Below are positions 48,340-57,824 of a stretch of 64,000 nt of DNA, in pieces (positions within the stretch are counted from its first letter, which is position 1; each line of letters begins with the position of its first letter). The stretch covers positions 248,001 to 312,000 of the forward strand of contig JAUIRK010000179.1 of NCBI GenBank assembly GCA_030549495.1, written 5' to 3'. This DNA comes from Nectonema munidae. Taxonomy: Eukaryota > Nematomorpha > Nectonematoida > Nectonematidae. Below the pieces are notes generated by a model. The model did no database searches and was not told the origin of the DNA. It worked only from the letters and a program-made list of their open reading frames with translations. The position numbers and the translations under genes were made by a program.

Positions 48340-49660
48340 TAATTCCATTTAAAGTCAGTTCAAAACAAAGCTTTGTTTAAACTGAGAGAGTATTTCCATA
48401 AAAGCAAATACTCTCAGGGAAAAGTGTAGAATTTTGTTACACTTTCGCAGCAGCAGCGATAAACCAGTGTAATTTCAGCCAACCTGCAAAAATCCACCAT
48501 AAGGTATTGCTGGCTTCTACATATGGCTAGAAATTTAAAATCTCTTCATTCTGTCCTTCAATTTTTCAAAAGGTCGGCCTCTTCGTTTTTGCCGGGATAA
48601 CCGGATGCTCCATTACTTCACGCACTACATCTATTTTGCTTATCTCTATGCCCAATCAACAGAGATTTTTTTGTTCCATTTTAAGCAGCACAAGAGTACT
48701 TCTCCGTATTTCCTAATCCGGTCCTTCAATAACCCCAAGCTTCCTTCTCAACATGCTGATTTCAGTAGTAGCACTCATTCGTCTTTTTTTAAAACATCGA
48801 ACAGTTGTTAATTATTGAATATATTTTTGTTCATTCGTGTCCTTTTGTCATTGATAATAATCAGTTTAACTTCCTTCTTTCACCCAACTAACATTTATTC
48901 TCGATTGATAACAATCTCAATCTTTACAACAGACAATCATACGTATTTGAAGCTTTTCACTTTTTTCAGTTATTCACCATGTTTGTCTCTGGTATTTAGC
49001 TTATTTATTCTTTCTTTCGCAAACCATGATTTAGGCTTATTAGCAATCATTTTCACTCCTAATTGAAATCAGCAATTGCTTGTGTAAGTAAAGTCTTACT
49101 TTTACCTTTTACGTCAATTAGTAACAACCATATCAATACTTATCTCACTCGATCAAGGAGCTTTTTGCATTTCATTTATCTTATAGCATCTTCGACTTCA
49201 TTACAATCTATTTGATCTTGTATTTGATTCACCACTATTAAAATTTCTCTTGTCGCTTTATCACCCATTTGGTCTCTATTACACATAGCACATAAATCCT
49301 TCTCTTTCCTAGTTCGTCTGCAATTCCATTTGCCTTATTTATTGAAAAATTCAGCGATTGCTACCTCTATTCTCAATACCAAACCTTTTAAACAAATTCA
49401 AAATTGACTGCACGAGCTTTTTCATTATGGTTTTAGATAAATATTAGCTGACTCTAAAAAAATCTGAGTATTTTCACGTAGAACCGTCATATTTTCCCGT
49501 TCATTTTTACGATAGGCACATATGGACGGCTACGAAATAATTTAGGAAGTACTTTGGCCATTCTTGATCTGGATTGTGAAATATAAATAAAGCATTGTTT
49601 TATCAGACGCATTCTCTTCTTTGCGACAACCATTTTTGTTCAAATGTGTACACTTTTAAT
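48340..49660. other. Interval without recognised gene
   Basis: The plus-strand frames at 48605-48811 and 48815-49066 are rich in Ser, Phe and Leu and show no family motif. The base composition (C and T rich near 48600-49330) hints at a decayed antisense coding element, which I could not identify. Confidence 0.35.
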
Positions 49661-49663
49661 CAG

Positions 49664-49800
49664 GGCTTCTGATCCGGAGAAGGCGAGACAAAGTATTTTC
49701 ATACATGGAGCTTGAGACAAAAACATTAAAAATAGTGCTCCCATGTCTGGCTCCGGGCAATACATTGCTGCATATATGCTATATGAATTGGGTGTAAAAG
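49664..49800. mobile_element. hAT MITE fragment, relative of 25110-25453
   Basis: It starts CAGGGCTTCTGATCCGGAG and continues with CCATGTCTGGCTCCGG, both paralleling the MITE at 25110 (CAGGACTTCGGAGCCGGAG; TATGTCTGGCTCC). A possible further piece with AGAGTCGGAGCCGGA lies near 50500. No right end was found. Confidence 0.5.
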
Positions 49801-49804
49801 GGTC

Positions 49805-50725
49805 CATTTTTAGATGCTAATATCCTACTAACCAATTTTCTCTTTATAAAATACAATACACTTTGAAATCTGTAAATAATTGGTTCAATATATGTTGTTT
49901 ACACCTTAAAAATAGGACACACTGGCAACTTTACTCAGTATGATTAAAACTTAAAGGTTGCAATTAAAAAATTATTGGCCATTTTATTGCATAAAAATGA
50001 ACCACAATTTTTAATGTACCCAAGGTAGGAAAATTTACTTTCGTTCTCATTTTTAGTCCAAGAAATAGAAAAAGGTTTTGTTTTATAAATGCATAAAGGT
50101 AATTTTGTAAATAGGTATGTCATTTTCTTACAAAAATAGTTGATTAATTTAGTTGCTAATTTATAATTGAATTGTGCTGTGTTAATAAGATAGTACACAT
50201 TTTGAATTAAATACTCTTTTTTAACAAATATCATGGTCTGTTAAATTAAAAATCCTTATTTTTTTACAATATGCAGTTTTTATGAGAATAAATATTTCAA
50301 ATCATGAAATTTCTCTTATTTTTCTTTTACAATAAGAAAGTTAAAATTTGGGTAGTACATATCAAATGTAAGCGTATAATAAAACAATGAGGTAGTTATA
50401 TATATCTAGTTTTTCTAAATATATATTATATAGGTAGAGAGAGAGAGAGTAGCTACAATCAATTTTTTAGGAATTAATACAAAAAAAGTTGAAGGAGCAC
50501 GAACCAGAGTCGGAGCCGGACACTAAAACATAAAAAATAATAATTTTTTTCCTAAAACAACCAGAGCTAGAGAAATTGTTCTAACTGACGCTGCAACCCG
50601 CGATTTTCGGTTTAACTACAAAGAGTATTTTCCTAGAAGTTTGAATTTATGCTGATTTCAAATTAATAATAATGGTAAAAGAATAAAAAAACTTTTAGAT
50701 AAAATAAGACTCATTTTGTAACTTT
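49805..50725. other. AT-rich interval with a (GA)n tract
   Basis: (GAGA)n lies near 50437-50448. The minus-strand frame at 49944-50234 has no motif. Confidence 0.4.
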
Positions 50726-50732
50726 ACATTAA

Positions 50733-51002
50733 AACCCATTTACGACCAATGTTCCTATTTTCGAACATAAGTAATTTCATCTTCGTCTGCTTTTTTCAAT
50801 GACTTTGAATATAAATCGTCTGCGTTTTTTTAGATATCGTCTGCTTTGCTTGGTCTTAAATGGGTTAAGCTATTTAAGACCAAGCAAAGCAGACGATATC
50901 TAAAAAAACGCAGACGAATTATATTCAAAGTCATTGAAAAAAGCAGACGAAGATGACATTACTTATGTTCCAAAATAGGAACATTGGTCGTAAATGGGTT
51001 AA
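50733..51002. mobile_element. Two TTAA MITEs head to head, forming a long palindrome
   Basis: The left copy (about 50733-50867) runs from CCCATTTACGACC to GGTCTTAAATGGGTTAA. The right copy (about 50864-51002) is its inverse and ends GGTCGTAAATGGGTTAA. The arms are about 125 bp and differ at only a few positions, with a ~10-bp spacer. TTAA at the centre and right end, and TTAAAA at the left, point to piggyBac-type mobilisation. Confidence 0.85.
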
Positions 51003-51004
51003 GC

Positions 51005-51740
51005 TAAACACATCCCACAGTTTTTTCTACAGATGACGGATTAATATAGAGATATAAAGATTTAGGAAGCATGTTGCTAATATCCTTTTGTTTTTAGCGC
51101 CTTCTAAAATAATATTTGTGTAAATGTCATCAATAAGTCATAAAAATAATTGTAGTTTCACGGCCTTTGATAATAATGTAAATTTTAATTTTAATGCAAA
51201 TTTAGTGTAATATAACTTCTGTCGCCTTTTTCCTTCTAGTTTGCATTCTTAAAATCTAGTTTCAAATTAATTGGACAGTTGTAAAGGATAATAAAAATGG
51301 AGGTTTCTTTATTTTCAGTTCTATAGAAAAGACATAAGTTTGTTTAACTATATTTTATCATTTACCTAAATTATATAATATTTTAAGTGAAAAATTTGCA
51401 TGTATTAATGACTATACTTTAATAACAAGCTTTTAAACTTCTTAGGTAAAAAGTTAGAAGTAAGGAAGTTTTAATTATTAAATGTATTGATACGAACTGT
51501 TAAAACGGATGGGACTTTTTACCAAAATGGGTCGAAATCTCCTTGTACTTTTCAAAACTTTCATTAAATTGATAAAAATTTGTTTTCATTGATAGTTTTA
51601 CATATGAAAAAATAAAATTTTATCATATTTTGTCTTTTGAAATACTGCGTAATCTTGAAAAAGATTATATTCATAAGATATTATATTCATAAGATTGAAT
51701 AAAGTTTTTTTTAACCATTACAAGTGCGCAAAAAAAATCA
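51005..51740. other. AT-rich interval, no gene recognised
   Basis: No motif or repeat end that I can support. Confidence 0.4.
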
Positions 51741-51744
51741 ATAT

Positions 51745-52080
51745 CTATAGATATCATACAAGTCACACGGCCCATTCCGAACCTAACGGAAAGTTGCGTT
51801 TCTCAAGGTCTCGGAAAAGGCTAGACACGGGTTTGTGTTAAAATATAATTTGGTTTACTCAAATATCAAGTGAGATTGACATTTGGAAAAAAAGTTTCCT
51901 TAAACTTGTATACCAAATTGCAGGTCAGTCGGTTGAGGCCTCTCAATACGAGCCTTTCTTAGTATGAATAAGCCTTTACTCCTTTAAAAGTTAGTTAGTA
52001 AGTTAGGCAGATAATTTGTATGTCAATAAACAAAAATTTATAAAACATATGATATTATATATCCAAATGACAAATTCATT
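51745..52080 (-). repeat. Interspersed repeat, uninterrupted copy (hAT empty site)
   Basis: In reverse orientation it matches 44680-44823 joined to 47572-47780, with a single GCCTCAAC at the junction (about 51936). Confidence 0.8.
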
Positions 52081-52205
52081 TTTTCTTAAAATTTGTTTTC
52101 GGAAGCCTGGAAGCGGAACCTCGAGTGAAAATACGCTAGGAGTTAGGAAGTAGCGCATATCAGATGTTGGCGTCGTATGCGACTACCTCGAAATAAGTCA
52201 CGTGA

Positions 52206-52460
52206 CTACTTACATGGAGATGCAGCTGTGAGGGAAGTTTTGAGAGATTTTTGAGTGCGCGTTCTTACATCATCATCACCAGCATTGATAGCACCAGAAA
52301 CAGCCTTTTCATTGTCTTCGTCATATTCGTATATTCCATTCAATCGACCTGCCTTTCCACGTTTATTTGAAGAAATTTGAGGCCTTGCTATTTTTTCTGT
52401 TTCCATTTTTTTTATACTTTGCTTTAATTTCGGACTTGAATGGAAACTTATAGAAAGCAA
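52206..52460 (-). CDS. Candidate host exon, unidentified protein
   Basis: The minus-strand frame reads SPKLKQSIKKMETEKIARPQ, NKRGKAGRLNGIYEYDEDNE and RTRTQKSLKTSLTAASP, then meets GTAAGTAG at about 52216, a strong splice donor. A pyrimidine-rich stretch ending in AG lies before FHSSPKLK. The basic-then-acidic make-up resembles a nuclear protein. I do not recognise the family. It may belong to one gene with the exon at 53193-53413. Confidence 0.4.
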   Translation of the reverse strand: MLSISFHSSPKLKQSIKKMETEKIARPQISSNKRGKAGRLNGIYEYDEDNEKAVSGAINAGDDDVRTRTQKSLKTSLTAASPCK

Positions 52461-52464
52461 AAAA

Positions 52465-53190
52465 GAAAAAGGTACTTAAAGAATAAGAGAAACGCAAATA
52501 AAAATTTAAAGACGCATCCTATCCCAATTCTAAGAGGCTCCTTGTTCAAATTAATCAAGAAATTTTTTCTTAAAATTCATTTTTAAAACTTGTATAACAA
52601 AATAAACTTTAATTCTGCTAAATTTCAGCTTCAATCCTATAGAATGATTTTTACCGTCTCCATCTTAATTTTGATCAATGATATAGAACACGTGGTGTCT
52701 TGTATAGTAGTTCATGTGCTATGCCATTAAATTATTCCATTCCCATTCAATTTATTGATAACAGAATATAATATATAGTAATTGAAAAATGTATTAAAAA
52801 TCCGGTAGCGCGGGCTCTCCCCTGGTTAAATTTATCAAATTTCTCACTAAATTACAGCCTCTGATTACCCATGGCTCAAATTCAGACTGAGTACTCTATC
52901 AAACGAGCACGGAATTAAAAAAAAGATTTTAAATATGCTCTCATTTAAACCAAGAAAAGTGAAATAAAAAGTCTACTGAAAAGCTAAACAAGTCTTTGAA
53001 ATAATTAAAATAAAGATATTGAGATTCAAATTCAATGGCCTGTAGGTACATACTTTCTTAACTCCTTGTAAAGTATCTATTCTGTGATGAATTGATTGAT
53101 ACTATTAAGCCAACTTGGAAAAGATTGATTTAAAAAGTTTTACCTTAATTTCTTTTCCATTCCTTTCAAACGAAATCTCTAAACCAAAGA
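52465..53190. other. Putative intron or intergenic interval
   Basis: This lies between two candidate exons. Near 52800-52920 a stretch read in reverse (GCTCGTTTGATAGAGTACTC) looks like the 5' half of a tRNA, but no T-loop follows. Confidence 0.35.
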
Positions 53191-53192
53191 GG

Positions 53193-53413
53193 TTAATGAT
53201 CAAGAAATTTATCGAAAAAAGAAATTACGTTAGGAGTAGATTGGATGGTTGACCAGCTGTTCGAAGTGACTCTTTTCGCCGCGTTTTTCTTGCTTTCTTT
53301 CTTATTCATTTCTTTTTTGGAAGAAAGGGACGTATTATTGCTTGAAGAAATCGCCAAATGCAAAGATTTCCAATTCTCTACTCTTTGCATCTTATCTCCT
53401 GCAGAAATAAAAA
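53193..53413 (-). CDS. Candidate host exon, unidentified protein
   Basis: The acceptor TATTTCTGCAG precedes GAGATAAGATG. The open frame then reads MQRVENWKSLHLAISSSNNT, EMNKKESKKNAAKRVTSNSW and STIQSTPNVISFFDKFLDH before a stop at 53193. It may be a 3'-terminal exon. Alternatively GTAATT after QSTPN could be a donor leading to the exon at 52460. It is lysine- and serine-rich, and the protein is not recognised. Confidence 0.4.
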
Positions 53414-53419
53414 GGCATT

Positions 53420-53890
53420 AACATCACCGTATCTGGATTAAGTGTGACAAGTGTCGATTTACTTTCACTCTTTTTCTGTTTATAAAGTTTGAAATATTAG
53501 AAAAAGTATGAACGGATTATGATATAAAAACAAATGGAGGAATGAATGGACGCTTACTCCTTAAGACACGATAAGACTATCAAAACCCTAGTTAATAGCT
53601 AAGACACGAAAAGTCTAAAGGTCTTCATTTAACATCTTTCTTTTAAAAAGTTTGAAACGATTTTTACAAAAGGAGAAAATTAATAATTTATTTAAGCACT
53701 GTTGACATATTTAGAAAAAGAAATTTATTTTGTTAACTAACAAGTGGTACAAAAGGATAATAAACGCCGCTGGCTGCACTACCATCCATCTTCTAAGCTT
53801 TTTGGAATTTAAATGGAGCATATAAGAGCAAGATTCGTGTGCATCCAAATATATTATTATTGCATTCTTTATTGGTTATTTTTCGGCTTT
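53420..53890. other. Left flank of the retroelement, no gene recognised
   Basis: Ordinary AT-rich DNA. The last 150 bp may already belong to the retroelement, but no end is visible. Confidence 0.35.
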
Positions 53891-53916
53891 AAAATTTTTG
53901 AGAATTTAAACAGTCG

Positions 53917-56565
53917 GTGCTCGGGTATGCACCGACTGATTTATCCCACCCTGAATTATTATCACCGACTACTCCCGCATCCTTAGCAGAAAGAAGTATT
54001 GACGCGTTTTGCGATGCTATTCCTACACACCTACGAAACTGCAAAGATAACATGATTGTTAGTCTGTTCAATATTATCAAAAGAAATCTGCGAACGGTCT
54101 CATTAGACGATTTAACAGAAATTAACATAATGGCAACAACAGCATGCCTCGCAACACAAAGTAGCTGGGAAGCGGCATCTAGAATGATGGGCAGAACGGG
54201 TATGCAAAACCTGTACATCCCAGTACCCGAAAAGCCTCCCCAAGGTAATTTTCGCTTCTCCTCGTACAAAAAGAGCGAGCAGACGAAACAAAAGAAGGGA
54301 GGCAGAAATAAAAGAATTCAAGTGGTGCTGGACAAAGACAAAGGGGCTCCATCACCCTCTCTCGCCAAAGTCCCCTTGGCTAATGGAACTAATAGCAAAT
54401 TACCCACAAGAGAAGAAACCACTGGTATCAACAAGTATCCCTTTTCAATCCCTGATGAGGACACCTTCGACATCGATATCATAGAGGATTTACTATTTCC
54501 TAAGAGTCCTGAAGTAAATAACACTAGCAAAGCCGAAGACTTACAAACAGAAATCCACCAACCACTCGACGCAAGTAACATGGAAGGTTTTTTATGGCCA
54601 ACCATGCAAGATGTCAACGAGTGGCTGGGAACAGAGTCAGAGATCATCACCAAAGACTCAAAAACAAAAATTGATACACTAGAAGAAGTACTACAAGAAG
54701 TATTTGGCAAACAATTTTCTAACGTAATAGAAAATATCAATGAAAACGTGGAAGCAACGTTAACGCCCGAAGAAATGATCAGGACAATTAGGAATAGTGA
54801 AATCCAAAGTGATATCGGTGTCAGAATCGTGGCCACATTGGAGTACTGGAAAAGTAAGGAACTATTCGATCCAAAAACGTGGAGAAACATCTTCTCAGAG
54901 GTACTTAGTTTCGAAACCCCCACCGAATCTCCTCCGGATGAAAGTGGGGAGGCCAAAGGCAAAGATAAAGATCACGACTCAGATTATGAGTCACAAGAGA
55001 ACAATTCTCAAAACGACATCCAGGAAGATTTGGACTGGATCTCACCAGTAAGTTTTACTACAACTGACAACATATGGAGAAGAAAGGTATACCCAACCTT
55101 CGACAACAAGGTAAAATTTAAAGCATCAAATACCTTATGGAAGGCCCCTCCGGATCTAACCAATACAAAAGCAAGAAAGATCCTGGAACATGGCTATTTT
55201 CCTATTCTAATCTCCAACGCGAATTTTAAAAAGTTCAACAACTTCGCGCAAACACCTACGGAACAAAGAGCTATAATAAAGGAAATCGTCATTCCTAACC
55301 TAATCCGTAATAAAGTTTTAACACAAATCTGCAAAGCAAAGATCACCTCTCCATGCTTCGTAATCCCAAAGAAAAATAATGGGATAAGGTTTATTTCTGA
55401 TTTCAGCTACACTAAAGAATTGTACAAAACAGAAGAGTGCAAGCTAACCACTCCGAACCAATTACACTTAATTGGCAAGGAGTGGAAGTTTGCATTCAAA
55501 GTAGACCTGCAAAATGCATTTTATGGAATCAAACTAGCAAAGCAAGTACAAAAGAATTTTTGCCTAAGAATCGGTAACAAAGTTTTTATGTACGAAAGAC
55601 TTCCTATGGGAGCAGCCTTCGCCCCTTGGGCGCTCCAGTATGTACTAAAGAAATTAATGGCCACAGCCAAACAAAGATCTAAAGTAAAATGTTCAATACT
55701 AGTCTATATTGATGATATTCTACTCCTCACGGAGAACTATCATGATGGGCTAAAGCTTGCTAGCGAAGTTAAAGATTTCCTTCAAGAATGCAACATCTCA
55801 ATAAATCAAGATAAATCATGCTGGAACCCCAGCAATAAAGTAAACTATCTGGGAATCGATTTGGACTTAATCAAAAGAATCATAAAGATCCCAAAAAAGA
55901 TAAAAGCCAAAGTACAGGACGCTCTACTGTTATTAGCTGCCAATGCCTTTCAAGTAAAACCATCCTGTATACTCAACCAAAGATGCCTAGGGTTGGTAAG
56001 TTACTACCTGGGAGCAATCCCAGGTAACTACAAATTATTTTCTCAACTTTACGACATCACGAAAGAACAGCCTCTAGGAGCATTGCCATGGAAAAAAGCT
56101 TGGGAAGACAGCAACAAAAGCTTCTCAATGGTAGCAAAACAACCCAAGAAATGGCCAATCTTCGTAGACGCTACTCCTTGGCAGATCGCAATTCAATCAA
56201 AAGAACACACATGGATCATCAAAACAAAACAACTCCCAATTCATGTGACAGAATTCCTAGCCCTCCTCATTGCAATTTCCTACAGAAAACAAGACGAATC
56301 CATAGTCTCAGATTCTACAACAGCAATTTGGGCTATGAAAAACATGGGCTCCAAAGAACAAACCATCCAAAAGTTGTTACTAAGGACCCATGACACACTG
56401 AAGAGAAGGATCAAAGAATCCGAAATTCTATACATCCCTTCAGCTCTCAATCCAGCAGATAGTCAAGGGTTCAATTACCTTAGCTATATAAGGCCGAGCC
56501 TGCGACGGTCTCATCACTTTTCTAACCTCAAAGCGCTCTCTCACTCACGCACTTCCTATGCCTGA
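53917..56565 (+). CDS. Retroelement polyprotein: N-terminal region, RT, RNase H (fossil)
   Basis: This single frame of 882 codons reads as part of a virus-like element. The order is an N-terminal region of unknown fold (about 1-120), a long acidic linker (about 150-390), a reverse transcriptase (about 470-660) with PCFVIPKKNNGIRFISDF, LPMGAAFAPWALQ and the YIDD box, and an RNase H (about 710-850) with FVDATPWQIAI, LPIHVTEFLALLIA and YIPSALNPAD. The RNase H phrases recall hepadnaviral P protein (ADATPTGWGLAI, LPIHTAELLAA, YVPSALNPAD). DIRS elements also share an N-P-A-D ending. No integrase follows. It is described here only as a fossil copy. Confidence 0.75.
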   Translation: MLGYAPTDLSHPELLSPTTPASLAERSIDAFCDAIPTHLRNCKDNMIVSLFNIIKRNLRTVSLDDLTEINIMATTACLATQSSWEAASRMMGRTGMQNLYIPVPEKPPQGNFRFSSYKKSEQTKQKKGGRNKRIQVVLDKDKGAPSPSLAKVPLANGTNSKLPTREETTGINKYPFSIPDEDTFDIDIIEDLLFPKSPEVNNTSKAEDLQTEIHQPLDASNMEGFLWPTMQDVNEWLGTESEIITKDSKTKIDTLEEVLQEVFGKQFSNVIENINENVEATLTPEEMIRTIRNSEIQSDIGVRIVATLEYWKSKELFDPKTWRNIFSEVLSFETPTESPPDESGEAKGKDKDHDSDYESQENNSQNDIQEDLDWISPVSFTTTDNIWRRKVYPTFDNKVKFKASNTLWKAPPDLTNTKARKILEHGYFPILISNANFKKFNNFAQTPTEQRAIIKEIVIPNLIRNKVLTQICKAKITSPCFVIPKKNNGIRFISDFSYTKELYKTEECKLTTPNQLHLIGKEWKFAFKVDLQNAFYGIKLAKQVQKNFCLRIGNKVFMYERLPMGAAFAPWALQYVLKKLMATAKQRSKVKCSILVYIDDILLLTENYHDGLKLASEVKDFLQECNISINQDKSCWNPSNKVNYLGIDLDLIKRIIKIPKKIKAKVQDALLLLAANAFQVKPSCILNQRCLGLVSYYLGAIPGNYKLFSQLYDITKEQPLGALPWKKAWEDSNKSFSMVAKQPKKWPIFVDATPWQIAIQSKEHTWIIKTKQLPIHVTEFLALLIAISYRKQDESIVSDSTTAIWAMKNMGSKEQTIQKLLLRTHDTLKRRIKESEILYIPSALNPADSQGFNYLSYIRPSLRRSHHFSNLKALSHSRTSYA

Positions 56566-57347
56566 AGATAACCCCTCCGCGGAACAATCCTCGCAAGTTC
56601 CTGAATCCTTCCTTCACCTTGCTTGCACAAGTGGTCGAAGAAATCGGGATAACATGTTGAAGCAGCAACGAGAAATCAAGAGTATTTCCAAGAAAATTAC
56701 GCCGCCTGCGATGCATATAGAGATTCCAAGTGCCAGCACTCAACATCCTGCCAACGTATCTATTGGAAGATTAAAGTTAAAGGTTTCTTCTCTTGTGGGT
56801 GATTTGCCATTAGTTTTATTAGCCAAGGGGACTTTGGCGAGAGAGTTTCTTTTGATAATATTTAACAAACTAACAATCATGTTATCCTTGCAGTTTCGTA
56901 GGTGTGTAGGAATAGCATCGCAAAACGCGTCAATACGTCTTTCTGCTAAGGATGCGGGAGTAGTCGCTGATAATAATGCAGGGTGGGATAAATCAGTCGG
57001 TGCGTACCCAAGCACCGACTGTTTAAACTCTAGGGTGGGTGACTTTAACTCTCCAATAGATACGTTGGCAGGATGTTGAGTGCTGGCACTTGGAATCTCT
57101 ATGTGCATTGCAGGTGGCGTAATTTCTTTGAAATACTCTTGATTTCTCGTTGCTGCTTCAACATGTTATCCCTGATCTCTTCCACCACTTGTGCAAGCAA
57201 GGTGAAGGATTCAGGAACTTGCGAGGATTGTTCCGCGGAGGGGTTATCTTCAGGCATAGGAAGTGCGTGAGTGAGAGGCGTGAGTGAGAGAGCGCTTTGA
57301 GGTTAGAAAAGAAGTGATGAGACCGTGGCAGGCTCGGCCTTATATAG
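56484..57347. repeat. Large inverted repeat at the 3' end of the retroelement
   Basis: Arm A (56484-56770) starts with CTTAGCTATATAAGGCCGAG and recurs inverted as arm A' (57048-57347), which ends GGCCTTATATAGC. Between them (56780-57035) lies an inverted, internally deleted copy of the element's first coding 200 bp, including CAGTCGGTGC(T/G)(C/T)... of the left end. Inverted rather than direct terminal structure is known from DIRS/PAT-type retroelements. Confidence 0.85.
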
Positions 57348-57484
57348 CTATCCTCCACCCCATATGCTGTTTCTCTTTGTACTCACTCTCCATCATCTTT
57401 CATCTAAATAAAATTTCCTTTTCAATAAGCACGTCTTTCATTTCGGCACACACTTTTTCTCTTCCTACATTTTAACTACAAAAA

Positions 57485-57817
57485 ATGAGATCAGTTGAAT
57501 TCTTCTCTTCTGTCTCTGAGGAAACGACTTCTTTCTCTTCCCTTTCAAGTTCAGCTAATTCTTCAGCAGAACAATTAGATAGAGATAGTCTTCGTTCTCC
57601 AAACAATACCCAATATTTTTGGACCCCAAGAAGACAAAAGCAAGGCCATCCTCTTCAGCAAAAGATAAGGAACTTAAATCTTAATCTTTCAGAACCAACA
57701 AATGCTGCAAATAACTTGAAAAATTCATTAGAACTATTTAAATTGTTCTTTGATGAAAAATTAACGCAACATATTTTCAAATGCATCAAAATAAAGCTCG
57801 ATGAGAATTATAGGTAA
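57485..57817 (+). pseudogene. Possible piggyBac-like N-terminus, not firmly identified
   Basis: The frame starts MRSVEFFSSVSEETTSFSSL, is Ser-rich, then reads KIRNLNLNLSEPTNAANNLK and SLELFKLFFDEKLTQHIFKC. The phrase L-F-x-L-F-F-x-D/E-x-x-x-x-x-I resembles the helix before the catalytic domain of piggyBac transposases. A TATA-poor, pyrimidine-rich leader precedes it and a GTAATTTT donor-like site follows the last codons. No catalytic region is found downstream, so a host exon is possible too. Confidence 0.4.
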
Positions 57818-57824
57818 TTTTACC

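Larger units (their letters stand above)
53899..57350 (+). mobile_element. Virus-like retroelement (RT-RNase H; DIRS-like or pararetrovirus-like)
   Basis: The element is about 3.45 kb as seen. One long frame (53917-56565) is followed by a ~0.87-kb region built as a large inverted repeat. No pair of direct LTRs, integrase, tyrosine recombinase or envelope is visible. Base composition is clearly richer in G and C than the flanks, and the inverted arms are similar, so it looks fairly young. The coding frame looks whole within the window, but the left end appears cut, because sequence present in the inverted copy is missing before 53899. Family placement is uncertain. Confidence 0.7.

Noticed and set aside
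48605-49066. Two plus-strand frames resembling small membrane proteins
   Set aside because: Hydrophobicity comes from T-rich composition. No start context, conservation or motif supports them.
52800-52920. tRNA-like sequence on the minus strand
   Set aside because: A D-arm-like stretch is present, but no T-loop B box or acceptor stem follows.
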